Positions 17,412-26,337 of a stretch of DNA of 60,865 nucleotides are shown in pieces; positions within the stretch are counted from its first letter, which is position 1; each line of letters opens with the position of its first letter. This DNA is from Pseudoxanthomonas sp. Its GTDB lineage: Bacteria; Pseudomonadota; Gammaproteobacteria; Xanthomonadales; Xanthomonadaceae. The translations under genes were made by a program, and so were the position numbers. The DNA is taken from contig JAGHZW010000246.1 in assembly GCA_017745195.1 (NCBI GenBank), positions 1 through 60,865 on the forward strand, in the 5' to 3' direction. The notes under the pieces were generated by a model, which saw only the letters and a list, made by a program, of their open reading frames with translations, ran no database searches and was not told where the DNA came from.

Positions 17412-18854
17412 TCAGCCCTCCATCTGCTCCAGCTCCTTGCCCTTGGTCTCGTGGATGAACCGCTGGACCAGGAAGAAGCTGATGACCGCGCAGACCGCGT
17501 AGAAGGTGTAGCTGGCGGCCAGGCCCAGGCCCGAGGCCATCACCGGGAAGCTCTGCGCGATGAGGTAGTTGGCGAACCACTGTGCAAAGCCGCACACGGC
17601 CAGCGCCGAGCCACGGATCTGGTTCGGGAACATCTCGCCGAGCATCACCCACATCACCGGGCCCCAGGAGACATTGAAGAAGATCACGTAGAGGTTGGCG
17701 GCGATCACCGCGACCACGCCCATCTGCTGCGACAGCACCAGCTTGCCGGCCGGGTCCAGCGTGCCCTGGCTGAAGGCATAGACCATCACGAACAGGGTGA
17801 CGGCCATGCCCGCCGAACCGATCAGCAGCAACGGCTTGCGGCCGATCTTGTCGATCACCGCGATGGTGACGAAGCAGGCCGCGATCGACACCACGCCGGA
17901 GCCGATGTTGATCAGCAGCGAATCGGCCTCGGTGAAGCCGGCCAGCTGCCACAGCGTCGAGCCGTAGTAGAAGATCACGTTGATGCCGACGAGCTGCTGG
18001 AACACCGCCAGCAGCAGGCCGGCCCAGACGATCGCACGGATGCCGAGGAAACCGCGTCCGCCGGCCGGCGTCAGCACATCGCGCAGGCGCGGACGGTGGT
18101 CGGCCGAGAAGCTGGCCTTGATCTCGGCCAGTTTGGTGGAGGCTTCGGCAGGTCCCAGCAGGCTGACGAGCACGCCGTTGGCTTCCTCGTGCCGGCCCCT
18201 GGAGACGAGGTAGCGCGGGCTCTCCGGAATGAAGAACAGCGTGACCAGGAACACCGCGGCCGGGATCGCCTGCATCAGGTACATCCAGCGCCACGCTTCG
18301 ATCCCGCCCCAGAACGGCTCGGTCGAACTGCCCGCGGCCGCCGCGAGGTAGTAGTTCACCACGAAAGCCAGGGTCAGGCCGGTGATGATCATGATCTGCT
18401 GGGCCGTGGTCATCCGGCCGCGGATGGCCGCCGGCGCGACTTCGGAAATGTACGCAGGCGAAAGCACCGAAGCGGCACCTACGGCAATGCCGCCGAGGAT
18501 TCGCGCGAAGACGAACAGGCTGTGGACATGGGCCAGGCCCTGGATCACCGCACCGATGAGGAACAGAACCGCGGCCAGCCGCATCACGTTGCGACGCCCC
18601 ATGCGGTCGGCCAGCGTGCCGGCGAAGAAGGCGCCGATGATGCAGCCGATCAGCAGCGAGCCGACGGTGAAGCCCAAGCCCGCGTCATCCAGCGCGAAAG
18701 CGGCCTTGAGGCCCGGCTGGGTGCCGTTCACCGCGCCGCTGTCGTAACCGAACAGCAGGCCGCCGATGGTGGCCACGCAGCTGATGAGAATGATGAAGGC
18801 GATGTTTCCGCCGCCTTGCCCGGCCTTGTCGCCGGCGATCGATGAACTGCTCAT
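17412..18854 (-). CDS. MFS sugar:proton symporter (sugar porter family)
   Basis: 480-residue inner-membrane transporter with about 12 helices. Sugar-porter signatures are present: GYDSGAVNG in helix 1, ADRMGRRNVM after helix 2, PAYISEVAPAAIRGRM, PESPRYLVSRGR after helix 6, QQLVGINVIFYYG in helix 7, DKIGRKPLLLIG and GPVMWVMLGEMFPNQIRG. These match xylose/glucose/galactose permeases. Start at 18854 is preferred (AAGGG 6 nt upstream) over an ATG 39 nt earlier. It lies downstream of the xyloglucan enzymes after a 372-nt gap, so it may import the released monosaccharides; the exact substrate is inference. Confidence 0.88.
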   Translation of the reverse strand: MSSSSIAGDKAGQGGGNIAFIILISCVATIGGLLFGYDSGAVNGTQPGLKAAFALDDAGLGFTVGSLLIGCIIGAFFAGTLADRMGRRNVMRLAAVLFLIGAVIQGLAHVHSLFVFARILGGIAVGAASVLSPAYISEVAPAAIRGRMTTAQQIMIITGLTLAFVVNYYLAAAAGSSTEPFWGGIEAWRWMYLMQAIPAAVFLVTLFFIPESPRYLVSRGRHEEANGVLVSLLGPAEASTKLAEIKASFSADHRPRLRDVLTPAGGRGFLGIRAIVWAGLLLAVFQQLVGINVIFYYGSTLWQLAGFTEADSLLINIGSGVVSIAACFVTIAVIDKIGRKPLLLIGSAGMAVTLFVMVYAFSQGTLDPAGKLVLSQQMGVVAVIAANLYVIFFNVSWGPVMWVMLGEMFPNQIRGSALAVCGFAQWFANYLIAQSFPVMASGLGLAASYTFYAVCAVISFFLVQRFIHETKGKELEQMEG

Positions 18855-19226
18855 TTCAACCCTTGTTGTCGTATTGGTCTTCCGCACCGGCAAGCCGGTG
18901 CGCCCTCCCCCACGGCCCGCCCACGCGGACCGCTTGCCGGTGCGATACCGCCTTCGCGGTCCGCATGCCGGCGCAGGCCCAGGTTCGCGGCCTGCCCTGA
19001 CAGCACGGGTCCGCCCTCACGGACCCTCCTCTCCATCGATACGTCCACTTCCGCGGACGGTCGCCGGGGCACCGGCGCCGGCCAAGCTTACCTGCAATGG
19101 CAGCGCTGTCGTCACTCCCCCGCGGCAATGCAGGAAGAGGCCGTCGCGCCGGGTTCCGCCGCCGGGCGACCGATTCGAATGAAACAGTCCCGCGTGCCGC
19201 ATCGCTGCCATTGCCGGCCTGCCACC
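18855..19226 (-). promoter_or_regulatory. Gap upstream of sugar porter, with an operator-like half palindrome
   Basis: 372 nt without a credible gene. The only structured element noticed is TGGCAGCGCTGTCG (19098-19111), centred on AGCGCT like the palindrome before the second TonB receptor (TGGTAGCGCTACCA) but imperfect. It would lie about 245 nt before the sugar-porter ATG. No clear -35/-10 pair was found. Small open frames here have no family features. Confidence 0.3.
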
Positions 19227-21647
19227 TCACGCACGCAGCAGCCGGCCGTCACGCCAGGCGAGCGATGCCGACTGCCCTGCACCCAGCTCCAGTTCCAGCA
19301 CCTGGCCGCGATGCTCGAACCGGTAGCGACCGCCGCGGTCGCTGGTGATCCGCGCCTGGCGCAGCTGGCCACCGGACCATTCCAGGTCCATGCCTGCCGC
19401 GCCGCGTACGCGCAGGCCGCGCACGTAGCCGTCGGGCCAGGCCCGCGGCAGCGCCGGCAGCAGGAAGATCGACCCGCCCCAGCTCTGCAGCAGCATCTCG
19501 GTGATGCCCGCGGTGCCGCCGAAATTGCCGTCGATCTGTCGCGGCGGATGCGCGTCGAACAGGTTCGGGTAGGTGCGCGAGGGACTGAGCAGCATGGCGA
19601 GCACCTTGTGCGCATGCTCGCCGTCGCCCAGCCGCGCCCACAGGTTCAACCGCCAGCCGATGCCCCAGCCGGTGGCCTCGTCGCCGCGGATCTCCAGCGA
19701 ACGGCGCGCCGCGGCGGCCAGGTCTGGCGTGTCGCGGATGTTGATCTGGCTCGACGGATGCAGCGCGTACAGGTGCGAGACGTGGCGGTGGTGGATCTCC
19801 GGCGCATCCATGTCCCAGTCCTGCTGCCACTCCTGCAGCTGGCCGGCGCGGCCGACGCGATGCGGCGGCAGGCGCTCGCGCAGCGCGGCCAGGGTGCGCG
19901 CCAGGTCCGCGTCCACGCCGAGCAGGCCTGCGATCTCGATGCACTGGCCGAACAGGTCGCGCAGCAGCTGCGCATCCATCGACGGGCCCGCGCACAGCGA
20001 AGCTCCATGCGGATGCACGTTCTCCGGCGAGATCGACGGCGCGGTGACCATGGCGCCGGTGTTCGGGTCCTCGACCAGGGTGGCGGCGAAGAACTGCGCC
20101 GCGCCGCGGAACAGCGGCCATACCTTGCGCAGGTAGTCGGGATCACGGCCGTAGTCCCAGCGGTCCCACAGGTGCTGCAGCAGCCAGGCGCCGCCGGTCG
20201 GCCACAGGCCCCACTCGGCACCGTCGATCGGCGCGGTGCGGCGCCACAGGTCGGTGTTGTGGTGCACGACCCAGCCCGGTGCGCCGTACATGCGCCGCGC
20301 GGTGTCGGTGCCCGCTTCGGCCAGTTCGGCGACCATCCGCTGCAGCGGCTCGACGCATTCGCCCAGCGCATTGGCCTCGGCCGGCCAGTAGTTCATCTCG
20401 GTGTTGATGTTGATCGTGTACTTGCTCTCCCACGGCGGGGACAGCAGGTCGTTCCAGATGCCCTGCAGGTTGGCCGGCTGGGTGCCGGGCCGCGAACAGC
20501 TGGCGAGCAGGTAGCGTCCGTACTGGTGGTACAGCGCGGCCAGGTCCGGATCGCCGCCTTCGGCGAAGCGCGCCACGCGTTCGTCGGTGGGCAGCGCGGC
20601 GACTGCTTCCGGCGTGTGGCCCAGCCCGATCGCTACCCGGTGGAACAGTCGCTGGTGATCGGCCACGTGCGCGTCGAGCAGCTGCTGCCACGACTTGCCG
20701 GCGGCCGCATCGAGCTGCGCGGCGGTGATCGCTTCGGGGTCGCCGCTGATGTCGTCGAAGCGACGGAAGCTGGTGGCGGCGGTCAGCAGCAGCACCACCT
20801 CGTCGGCACCCTCGACTTCGATGTGCTCGCCGCGCCGGCGCAGCGTACCGCCTGTCGCCAGCACCCGCAGCCGCGCGGCGAAGCGCAGCCTGCCCTCGAT
20901 GCCGAACGCGTCGCCGTTGCGGCCCCGCAGCAGCAGGCCGCGGTCGCCATCGGCGGTGACCGACGTCTGTGCATGATCGCTGCCCAGGCCGATCCGCACC
21001 CGCACCCGGCCCGGTTGGCTGGTGGACAGGCGCACGGCCAGGCACTGGTCCGGGGCCGAGACGAAAGCCTCGCGCCGGTGCTGCAGCTTCCATCCGGACT
21101 CGAACGTGCTGGTCGTCACCGCGCGGTCCAGGTCCAGTTCGCGGCGGTAGCCGTTGAGCTCGGAAATCTCGAGGAAATCCAGCGCCAGGTCGGCCAGCGG
21201 CTGGTAGGGCATCTGCTTCTTCGGCCGGCCCATCATCTTCGCGTTGGCCAGCGCTTCGGCCTCGGCATAACGGCCGGCGAACAGCAGGCGCCGCACCTCC
21301 GGCAGCGCGGCCAGCGCATCCGGTGGGGTCGGGTCGTACGGCCCGCCGGCGTAGAGCGTGTCCTCGTTGAGTTGCAGCCGCTCGGACCTGCCGCCGCCCC
21401 AGACCATCGCACCGAGCCGGCCGTTGCCCAGCGGCAGCGCCTCGACCCATTGCGTGGCCGGGCGCCGGTACCACAGGCGCAATGGCCCGGCTGCCTGCGG
21501 ACCGCCAGCCTTCGCGGTGGCGGCGCCGGCGGCGGCGGTCCGCTGCGCCGTCGCGGCCGGCGCATCGCCCACCGCGGCCAGCGCACCGGTGCCGGCGGCG
21601 GCCGCAGCCGCCGTGGCTTTCAGCAACTGGCGCCGGGTCAGGTCCAC
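19227..21647 (-). CDS. GH95 alpha-L-fucosidase (or alpha-L-galactosidase), Tat-exported
   Basis: 806-residue inverting glycosidase predicted to remove the terminal alpha-1,2-L-fucose (or L-galactose) from xyloglucan side chains. GH95 hallmarks: LPLGNGRLGAMVWGG near the N-terminus, NTEMNYWPAE (catalytic Asn pair, about residue 415), SISPEN (general acid Glu about 542) and DGNFGGTAGI (Asp about 706). The N-terminus MDLTRRQLLKATAAAAAAG is a twin-arginine signal, unlike the Sec or lipoprotein signals of its neighbours, so it is exported folded. Distal enzyme gene of the GH74 operon, 40 nt after GH31. Confidence 0.88.
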   Translation of the reverse strand: MDLTRRQLLKATAAAAAAGTGALAAVGDAPAATAQRTAAAGAATAKAGGPQAAGPLRLWYRRPATQWVEALPLGNGRLGAMVWGGGRSERLQLNEDTLYAGGPYDPTPPDALAALPEVRRLLFAGRYAEAEALANAKMMGRPKKQMPYQPLADLALDFLEISELNGYRRELDLDRAVTTSTFESGWKLQHRREAFVSAPDQCLAVRLSTSQPGRVRVRIGLGSDHAQTSVTADGDRGLLLRGRNGDAFGIEGRLRFAARLRVLATGGTLRRRGEHIEVEGADEVVLLLTAATSFRRFDDISGDPEAITAAQLDAAAGKSWQQLLDAHVADHQRLFHRVAIGLGHTPEAVAALPTDERVARFAEGGDPDLAALYHQYGRYLLASCSRPGTQPANLQGIWNDLLSPPWESKYTININTEMNYWPAEANALGECVEPLQRMVAELAEAGTDTARRMYGAPGWVVHHNTDLWRRTAPIDGAEWGLWPTGGAWLLQHLWDRWDYGRDPDYLRKVWPLFRGAAQFFAATLVEDPNTGAMVTAPSISPENVHPHGASLCAGPSMDAQLLRDLFGQCIEIAGLLGVDADLARTLAALRERLPPHRVGRAGQLQEWQQDWDMDAPEIHHRHVSHLYALHPSSQINIRDTPDLAAAARRSLEIRGDEATGWGIGWRLNLWARLGDGEHAHKVLAMLLSPSRTYPNLFDAHPPRQIDGNFGGTAGITEMLLQSWGGSIFLLPALPRAWPDGYVRGLRVRGAAGMDLEWSGGQLRQARITSDRGGRYRFEHRGQVLELELGAGQSASLAWRDGRLLRA

Positions 21648-21687
21648 CGCTCAGTCCTTTCCGATCCGGCCCATGCTGCCGTTCGCA

Positions 21688-24534
21688 TCAGCGTGCAACG
21701 CGGCGGACGGTGACCGCCTTGCCGGTGTAGCGCACGGTCCGGTCGGCCTTCGGCTCCAGCGCACCAGCATCGTCGCGCGGACCGTCGATCCAGCGCACGC
21801 GGATCTCGCGCTGCTGCTGCATGCCCGGGTACTGGCCCTGGCGCGCGCCGATGGTCAGCTCGCCGGTCTTCTCGTTCCATGCCAGCGGGATGCGGCTGAA
21901 CTCGCCGCGCTCGTAGCCGTAGTCGCGGCCCTCGTCCTCGTACAGCGAGAAGCTGCCGTCGGCGCCGGTGTAGACCTCGATGGTCAGCGGCGCGGCGGGC
22001 TGTTCGTCGACGTACTGCTGGACCACCGTGCGCGGCACGATCGAGCCGGCGCGGACGAACAGCGGCATGCGCTGCAGCGGCGCGGAGGCGTCGATGGTCT
22101 GCCCGCCCTCGTAGCGCTTGCCGCTCTCGAAGTCGATCCAGGCGCTGCCGGCCGGCAGGTACACCGGGCGGCTGGTGGCCTTGAACGTGGTCACCGGGGC
22201 GACCAGGAAGGCCGGGCCGAACAGGTACTCGTCGGCGATGCCGCGCGCCTTCATGTCGTCCGGGAAGTCCATCGACAGCGTGCGCAGGATGGTGCCGTCC
22301 TTGTGCCAGGTGTCGCCGGCCAGGGTGTAGACGTACGGCAGCAGCGTGTAACGCAGCTTCAAGTAGTGGACGAAGCTGTCGTAGTACGGGGTGCCTTCCG
22401 GCGCGATGTTCCAGATCTCCCGGTACGGGAACTGGCCATGCAGGCGGAAGATCGGCACGAACGCACCGTACTGGAACCAGCGCAGGTTCTGCTCGCGCCA
22501 TTCGGCCAGGTGCGCCGGGTCCTGGGTCTCGTAGCGCCGCTCCGGCGAGAAGCCGCCGATGTCGAAGCTCACGTTCGGCGCACCGGCCATCGAGGCACCG
22601 ACCAGGCCGGAGATCTGCTCGCGCATGTTGTCCCAGGTCGGCACGATGTCACCGCTCCAGAACGCAGCGGCGGCGCGCTGCTGCCCGGCGAAGAACGAAC
22701 GCGACAGGATGAACACGCGCTTGTCCGGATCGGTCTCGCGCGAGCCGCGGAACACGCCCTCCGAATGCACCAGCGGATAGGAATTGAAGTACTCCAGCGA
22801 CGGACCGAACGCGGTCGGCGTGGTCCGCGCCTTGCGCTCGCCGATGTCGATGTTGCTGTGCAGGTCCGGCTCGGACGCATCCAGCCACCAGGCGTCGATG
22901 CCCTTGCTGTTGAGTTTCTCGTTGACCTGGCGCCAGAAGATGTCCTGCGCCTCCTTCGAGTACGGATCGTAGAAGGAGTTCAGGTAGCCCTTGCCGATCC
23001 AGTCCAGCTCGCCGACCTCGACGTTGCGATGGTACATGTGCCCGGCTGCATCGAGTTCCTTGTAGTTGGCCGTGGTCGGATAGAACTTCGGCCACACCGA
23101 GATCATGATCTGGGCGTGCTGGTCGTGGACGTGCTTCACCATTCCGTCCGGATCGGGGAAGTTGGACTTGTCGAAGTCATGCGAGCCCCAGGCGTCCTGC
23201 GGCCAGTACGACCAGTCGAGCACGATCGCGTCGATCGGCAGCTTGCGCCGGCGGTATTCGTCCAGCGCGCCGGTCAGCTCGTCCTGGGTCTTGTAGCGCT
23301 CGCGGCTCTGCCAGAAGCCATAGGACCACTTCGGCAGGATCACCGCCTTGCCGGTCAGCTGGCGGTAGCCGGCGATCAGGTCGTCGCCCTTGTCGCCGGC
23401 GACCACGTAATAGTCGATCATCTGCCCGGCCTCGGACCAGATCGACAGGTCCTTGGCCTCGTCGGCCGGCAACGGATCGCGGTGCAGGAGTGCGATATAC
23501 GACGGATCGATCGCGTTCCACTCGACGCGGATCGCGTGCTGCCTGCCGGGTTCCAGCTCCAGCGCGAACTCGTGGTGCCAGGGGTTCCAGTTCTGGCGCC
23601 AGCGGTCGACCACGGGCTTGCCGTCGACCAGCACCTTGGCGTACTCGCTGTTGTACAGCGAGAAGGTGTGGCGGCCGCCGGTCTTCGCCTCGATCGTGCC
23701 TTCCCACACCACCTGGGTGCGACCGCCCTGGACCGTGTTCCAGCCGGCCTTGGGCAGGTTCTTCAGGTCCTTGATGTACTGGTAGTTGATCTGTTCCTCG
23801 CGGCGGACCACCTTCTCCTTGCCGTCGATGGAATAGCGCGCGGTGAGCGCGCCGGGCTTGCCCTTGGCGTCGCGCAGCACCAGGCTCTCGCCGATCGGGC
23901 GCAGGCCGCGCGGATCACCGAAGCGGGTGATCGAATTGTTGTCCCAGAGGATGCCGTAGTGGCGCGACGACTGGACGAACGGAATCGCCTTGTCGATGTT
24001 GTGCTGGAGCAGCTCGACGTCGCGGCCCTTCAGGTCCATCCAGCCCTGCTGGTGCAGGCCGGTGCCGTAGAAGGATTCGTCGTCCGGGGAGACGAAGCGC
24101 TGGCGCACGCTCTCCAGCGCGCGGCCTTCGGCCGTGAACGGAACGAAGGTGCGGCCGCCGGCCACTTCCTGGACCAGAGGCCTGCCATCGGCGTCGAAGA
24201 AGCTCACGTGCCCGTCGGCCAGCGCGACCTCGGCGCTGATGCCCGGCGCGGTGACCCGCACCGCGTCCGCGGTCTGGCTGACCTGGAACTCCGGCGTGCC
24301 CTGTACCGGCACCCGCATCAGGCTGGCGCTGCGCTGGAAATCGCCATCGCTGTCGGCGCTGACCCGGACGATGTGGTCGTTGACCACCTGCAGGCGCACG
24401 TCGGCGGCCTTGCCGTCGGCCGGGCGCACGATCACGCCATCGGCCTGCCGCTCCACCGTCTGTGCGGCGGCAAACAGCGGCAGCAGCGCCGTCGCCATGA
24501 TCGCCAGCCGTGCCGGCTTCCTCTGTCCCCTCAT
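21688..24534 (-). CDS. GH31 alpha-xylosidase with PA14 insert
   Basis: 948-residue exported enzyme expected to cleave alpha-1,6-xylose from the non-reducing end of xyloglucan oligosaccharides. Sec signal at residues 1-26 (LLPLFAAAQ). A PA14-type domain is inserted before the barrel (about 245-370; INYQYIKDLKNLPKAGWN then VVWEGTIEAKTGGRHTFSLY cited separately). The nucleophile is Asp551 in WWLDASEPD and the acid/base Asp629 in WSGDIVPTW. The PA14 insert is a known feature of xyloglucan-active GH31 such as Cellvibrio Xyl31A. Start at 24534 has a strong AAGGGAGG; a longer in-frame reading upstream runs through the GH35 end and is discarded. Confidence 0.9.
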   Translation of the reverse strand: MRGQRKPARLAIMATALLPLFAAAQTVERQADGVIVRPADGKAADVRLQVVNDHIVRVSADSDGDFQRSASLMRVPVQGTPEFQVSQTADAVRVTAPGISAEVALADGHVSFFDADGRPLVQEVAGGRTFVPFTAEGRALESVRQRFVSPDDESFYGTGLHQQGWMDLKGRDVELLQHNIDKAIPFVQSSRHYGILWDNNSITRFGDPRGLRPIGESLVLRDAKGKPGALTARYSIDGKEKVVRREEQINYQYIKDLKNLPKAGWNTVQGGRTQVVWEGTIEAKTGGRHTFSLYNSEYAKVLVDGKPVVDRWRQNWNPWHHEFALELEPGRQHAIRVEWNAIDPSYIALLHRDPLPADEAKDLSIWSEAGQMIDYYVVAGDKGDDLIAGYRQLTGKAVILPKWSYGFWQSRERYKTQDELTGALDEYRRRKLPIDAIVLDWSYWPQDAWGSHDFDKSNFPDPDGMVKHVHDQHAQIMISVWPKFYPTTANYKELDAAGHMYHRNVEVGELDWIGKGYLNSFYDPYSKEAQDIFWRQVNEKLNSKGIDAWWLDASEPDLHSNIDIGERKARTTPTAFGPSLEYFNSYPLVHSEGVFRGSRETDPDKRVFILSRSFFAGQQRAAAAFWSGDIVPTWDNMREQISGLVGASMAGAPNVSFDIGGFSPERRYETQDPAHLAEWREQNLRWFQYGAFVPIFRLHGQFPYREIWNIAPEGTPYYDSFVHYLKLRYTLLPYVYTLAGDTWHKDGTILRTLSMDFPDDMKARGIADEYLFGPAFLVAPVTTFKATSRPVYLPAGSAWIDFESGKRYEGGQTIDASAPLQRMPLFVRAGSIVPRTVVQQYVDEQPAAPLTIEVYTGADGSFSLYEDEGRDYGYERGEFSRIPLAWNEKTGELTIGARQGQYPGMQQQREIRVRWIDGPRDDAGALEPKADRTVRYTGKAVTVRRVAR

Positions 24535-24590
24535 CGCGTTTCCTCCCTTGCGGCGCCCGCGGGCACCTTGGTCTTCGATCACTTCGATCA

Positions 24591-26288
24591 TCAATAGGTC
24601 GCCAGCTTCACCCGCAGCAGCTGCGGGGCGCTGGAGAAGTTGAGCCCATAGTCGGTCTGGTCGCCGTTCCAGCGGCGATGGAACACCCATTCGCCGTTCT
24701 CGTAGGTGCCTTCGTCGACATATTCGTAGATCTGCCGGTCGGCCACGGCCGGATCTGTCGCCACCAGGTTGACCCGCGCGTGCATGCCGGTGACCAGGAA
24801 TTCGTCCGGCCCCAGCTGCACGACCAGCGCACCACCGACCGGCTCGGGATTGCCCGGCGGTTGGCCCTGGAACCAGAACTGCGGCACGCCGTAGGTCACC
24901 ACCGCCTTCCAGCGCTCGTCGATCGGCAGGGTCTGCACCGGCTGGCCCGGCTGTTCGGCGGTACCGTGCACCTTGCCCTCGAAGCTGGCCTTGGCGACCA
25001 GCCGCGCCGCCGGCGACACCAGACGGTAGTTCAGCGCGAACGGCTCCAGCGTCTCCGGGTTCATCACCTTGGCGCCGAGCGGGTAGTTCGAATACTTCGA
25101 ATAGTCGATGCCGAACGGTGACCAGCCGATCGCCTGCTCGCCCAGCGCAGCGAAGAAGTAGCGCGCGTACTCGCCGCGGTTGCCGGTCTCGGCGACGAAC
25201 AGCGGGTTGTCCGGGCGCGAATAGCGCTCAAGCACCGTGGTGTAGTGGGTGTACTCCGGCATGTAGATGTCCGGCGCCAGCAGGTCGATGTGCGGCGCGG
25301 CGGCCTTGTACACGTCGAGCACGTTGTCGGTCGGGCCGCCGCTGGCGTACTGGCCAGGCTGGCCGGGGTTGAACGGCCCGCGCAGCGCGGCGTTGATGTA
25401 CATCGGCAGCGGGTAGGCCTCCTTGCCGGCAGCCGCGACCTGGTCGATGTAATGGGCGATGTGCCAGGCGTGGAAGAACTCGTCCGCATCGGCGCCGAAC
25501 GCCTCGCGCCAGGTCCCGGGCGACTTGCCCAGCTTCTGCAGCAGCGCATCCGGCACCGGCCCGTCGAACACCTTCTGCGCCATCGGCGAGAAGTCGCGCA
25601 CGCCACCGTAGGTGCCCGGCTCGTTCTCCGGCTGGACCATGATCACGGTGCGCTGCGGGTCGGCGGCCTTCAGGTGCTTCATCAGTTCGACGAAGGCCTT
25701 GCGGTCGGCCTGCAGCGTCGCCTCGCCCAGCGGCGACAGCGAATTGAGCGTGCGTCCGTCGGCGGTGATCACCCGCGGGAAGCGCTCGTTGTCCAGCTTC
25801 ACCCACTTGGGCGCGTAGTTCGGGCCGTTGTTCTTCCAGGTCGCGAACCAGAGCAGGACCAGGCGCACGTCGTGCTCGCGCGCCTGCGCCAGCAGCGTGT
25901 CGACGAAGGAGAAGTCGAACCTGCCCTCCTCCGCTTCGATCTGCTCCCAGGACACCGGCACCATCACCGTGTTCGGCTTGACCACCTCGATCGCCGGCCA
26001 CACGTTCTCCAGTGCCGCGGGCCAGTTGCTGGAGTTGTTGACCTGCGCACCGAGGACCAGGAACGGCTCGCCGTCGACCAGCAGCGCGTGGCGACCGTCC
26101 TTGCTGACGATCTGCGGGATCGGAGCCTCGGCCGCCGCGGTTTTCGCATCCGCCGCGCCGGCGCTACCCGCCTTGGTCGCCGGTTCGCCATCGGCATGCC
26201 CGCTGTTGCCGCAGGCCGCCAGCAGGCACGCCAGCAGGAACGCCAGCCATGCAGTGGCGACGACGCGCCAGCCCATTCCGTTTTTCAT
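24591..26288 (-). CDS. GH35 beta-galactosidase, lipoprotein
   Basis: 565-residue GH35 enzyme predicted to remove beta-1,2-galactose from xyloglucan side chains. Catalytic glutamates are in VQPENEPGTYG (acid/base, about 221) and LFVAETGNRG (nucleophile, about 367); the barrel has VMVPVSWEQIEAEEGRFDFS. Start MKNGMGWRVV gives a lipoprotein signal with lipobox LLAACG (Cys26), placing the enzyme on a membrane surface facing the periplasm. Two in-frame ATGs upstream (26327 and 26333, the latter 4 nt after the preceding stop) would bury the lipobox at Cys39-41; they remain possible. The released galactose feeds the dgo genes nearby. Confidence 0.88.
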   Translation of the reverse strand: MKNGMGWRVVATAWLAFLLACLLAACGNSGHADGEPATKAGSAGAADAKTAAAEAPIPQIVSKDGRHALLVDGEPFLVLGAQVNNSSNWPAALENVWPAIEVVKPNTVMVPVSWEQIEAEEGRFDFSFVDTLLAQAREHDVRLVLLWFATWKNNGPNYAPKWVKLDNERFPRVITADGRTLNSLSPLGEATLQADRKAFVELMKHLKAADPQRTVIMVQPENEPGTYGGVRDFSPMAQKVFDGPVPDALLQKLGKSPGTWREAFGADADEFFHAWHIAHYIDQVAAAGKEAYPLPMYINAALRGPFNPGQPGQYASGGPTDNVLDVYKAAAPHIDLLAPDIYMPEYTHYTTVLERYSRPDNPLFVAETGNRGEYARYFFAALGEQAIGWSPFGIDYSKYSNYPLGAKVMNPETLEPFALNYRLVSPAARLVAKASFEGKVHGTAEQPGQPVQTLPIDERWKAVVTYGVPQFWFQGQPPGNPEPVGGALVVQLGPDEFLVTGMHARVNLVATDPAVADRQIYEYVDEGTYENGEWVFHRRWNGDQTDYGLNFSSAPQLLRVKLATY

Positions 26289-26337
26289 GCCCTGCACCCC
26301 ACGGCCTGCAAACTCCGTATTCGACATTCGCATCTGT

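Noticed and set aside
19128-21713. 861-codon plus-strand frame opposite GH95
   Set aside because: Antiframe of the GH95 gene, Arg/Val/His-rich with no motifs.
21358-24597. 1079-codon plus-strand frame opposite GH31
   Set aside because: Antiframe of a gene with intact catalytic motifs.
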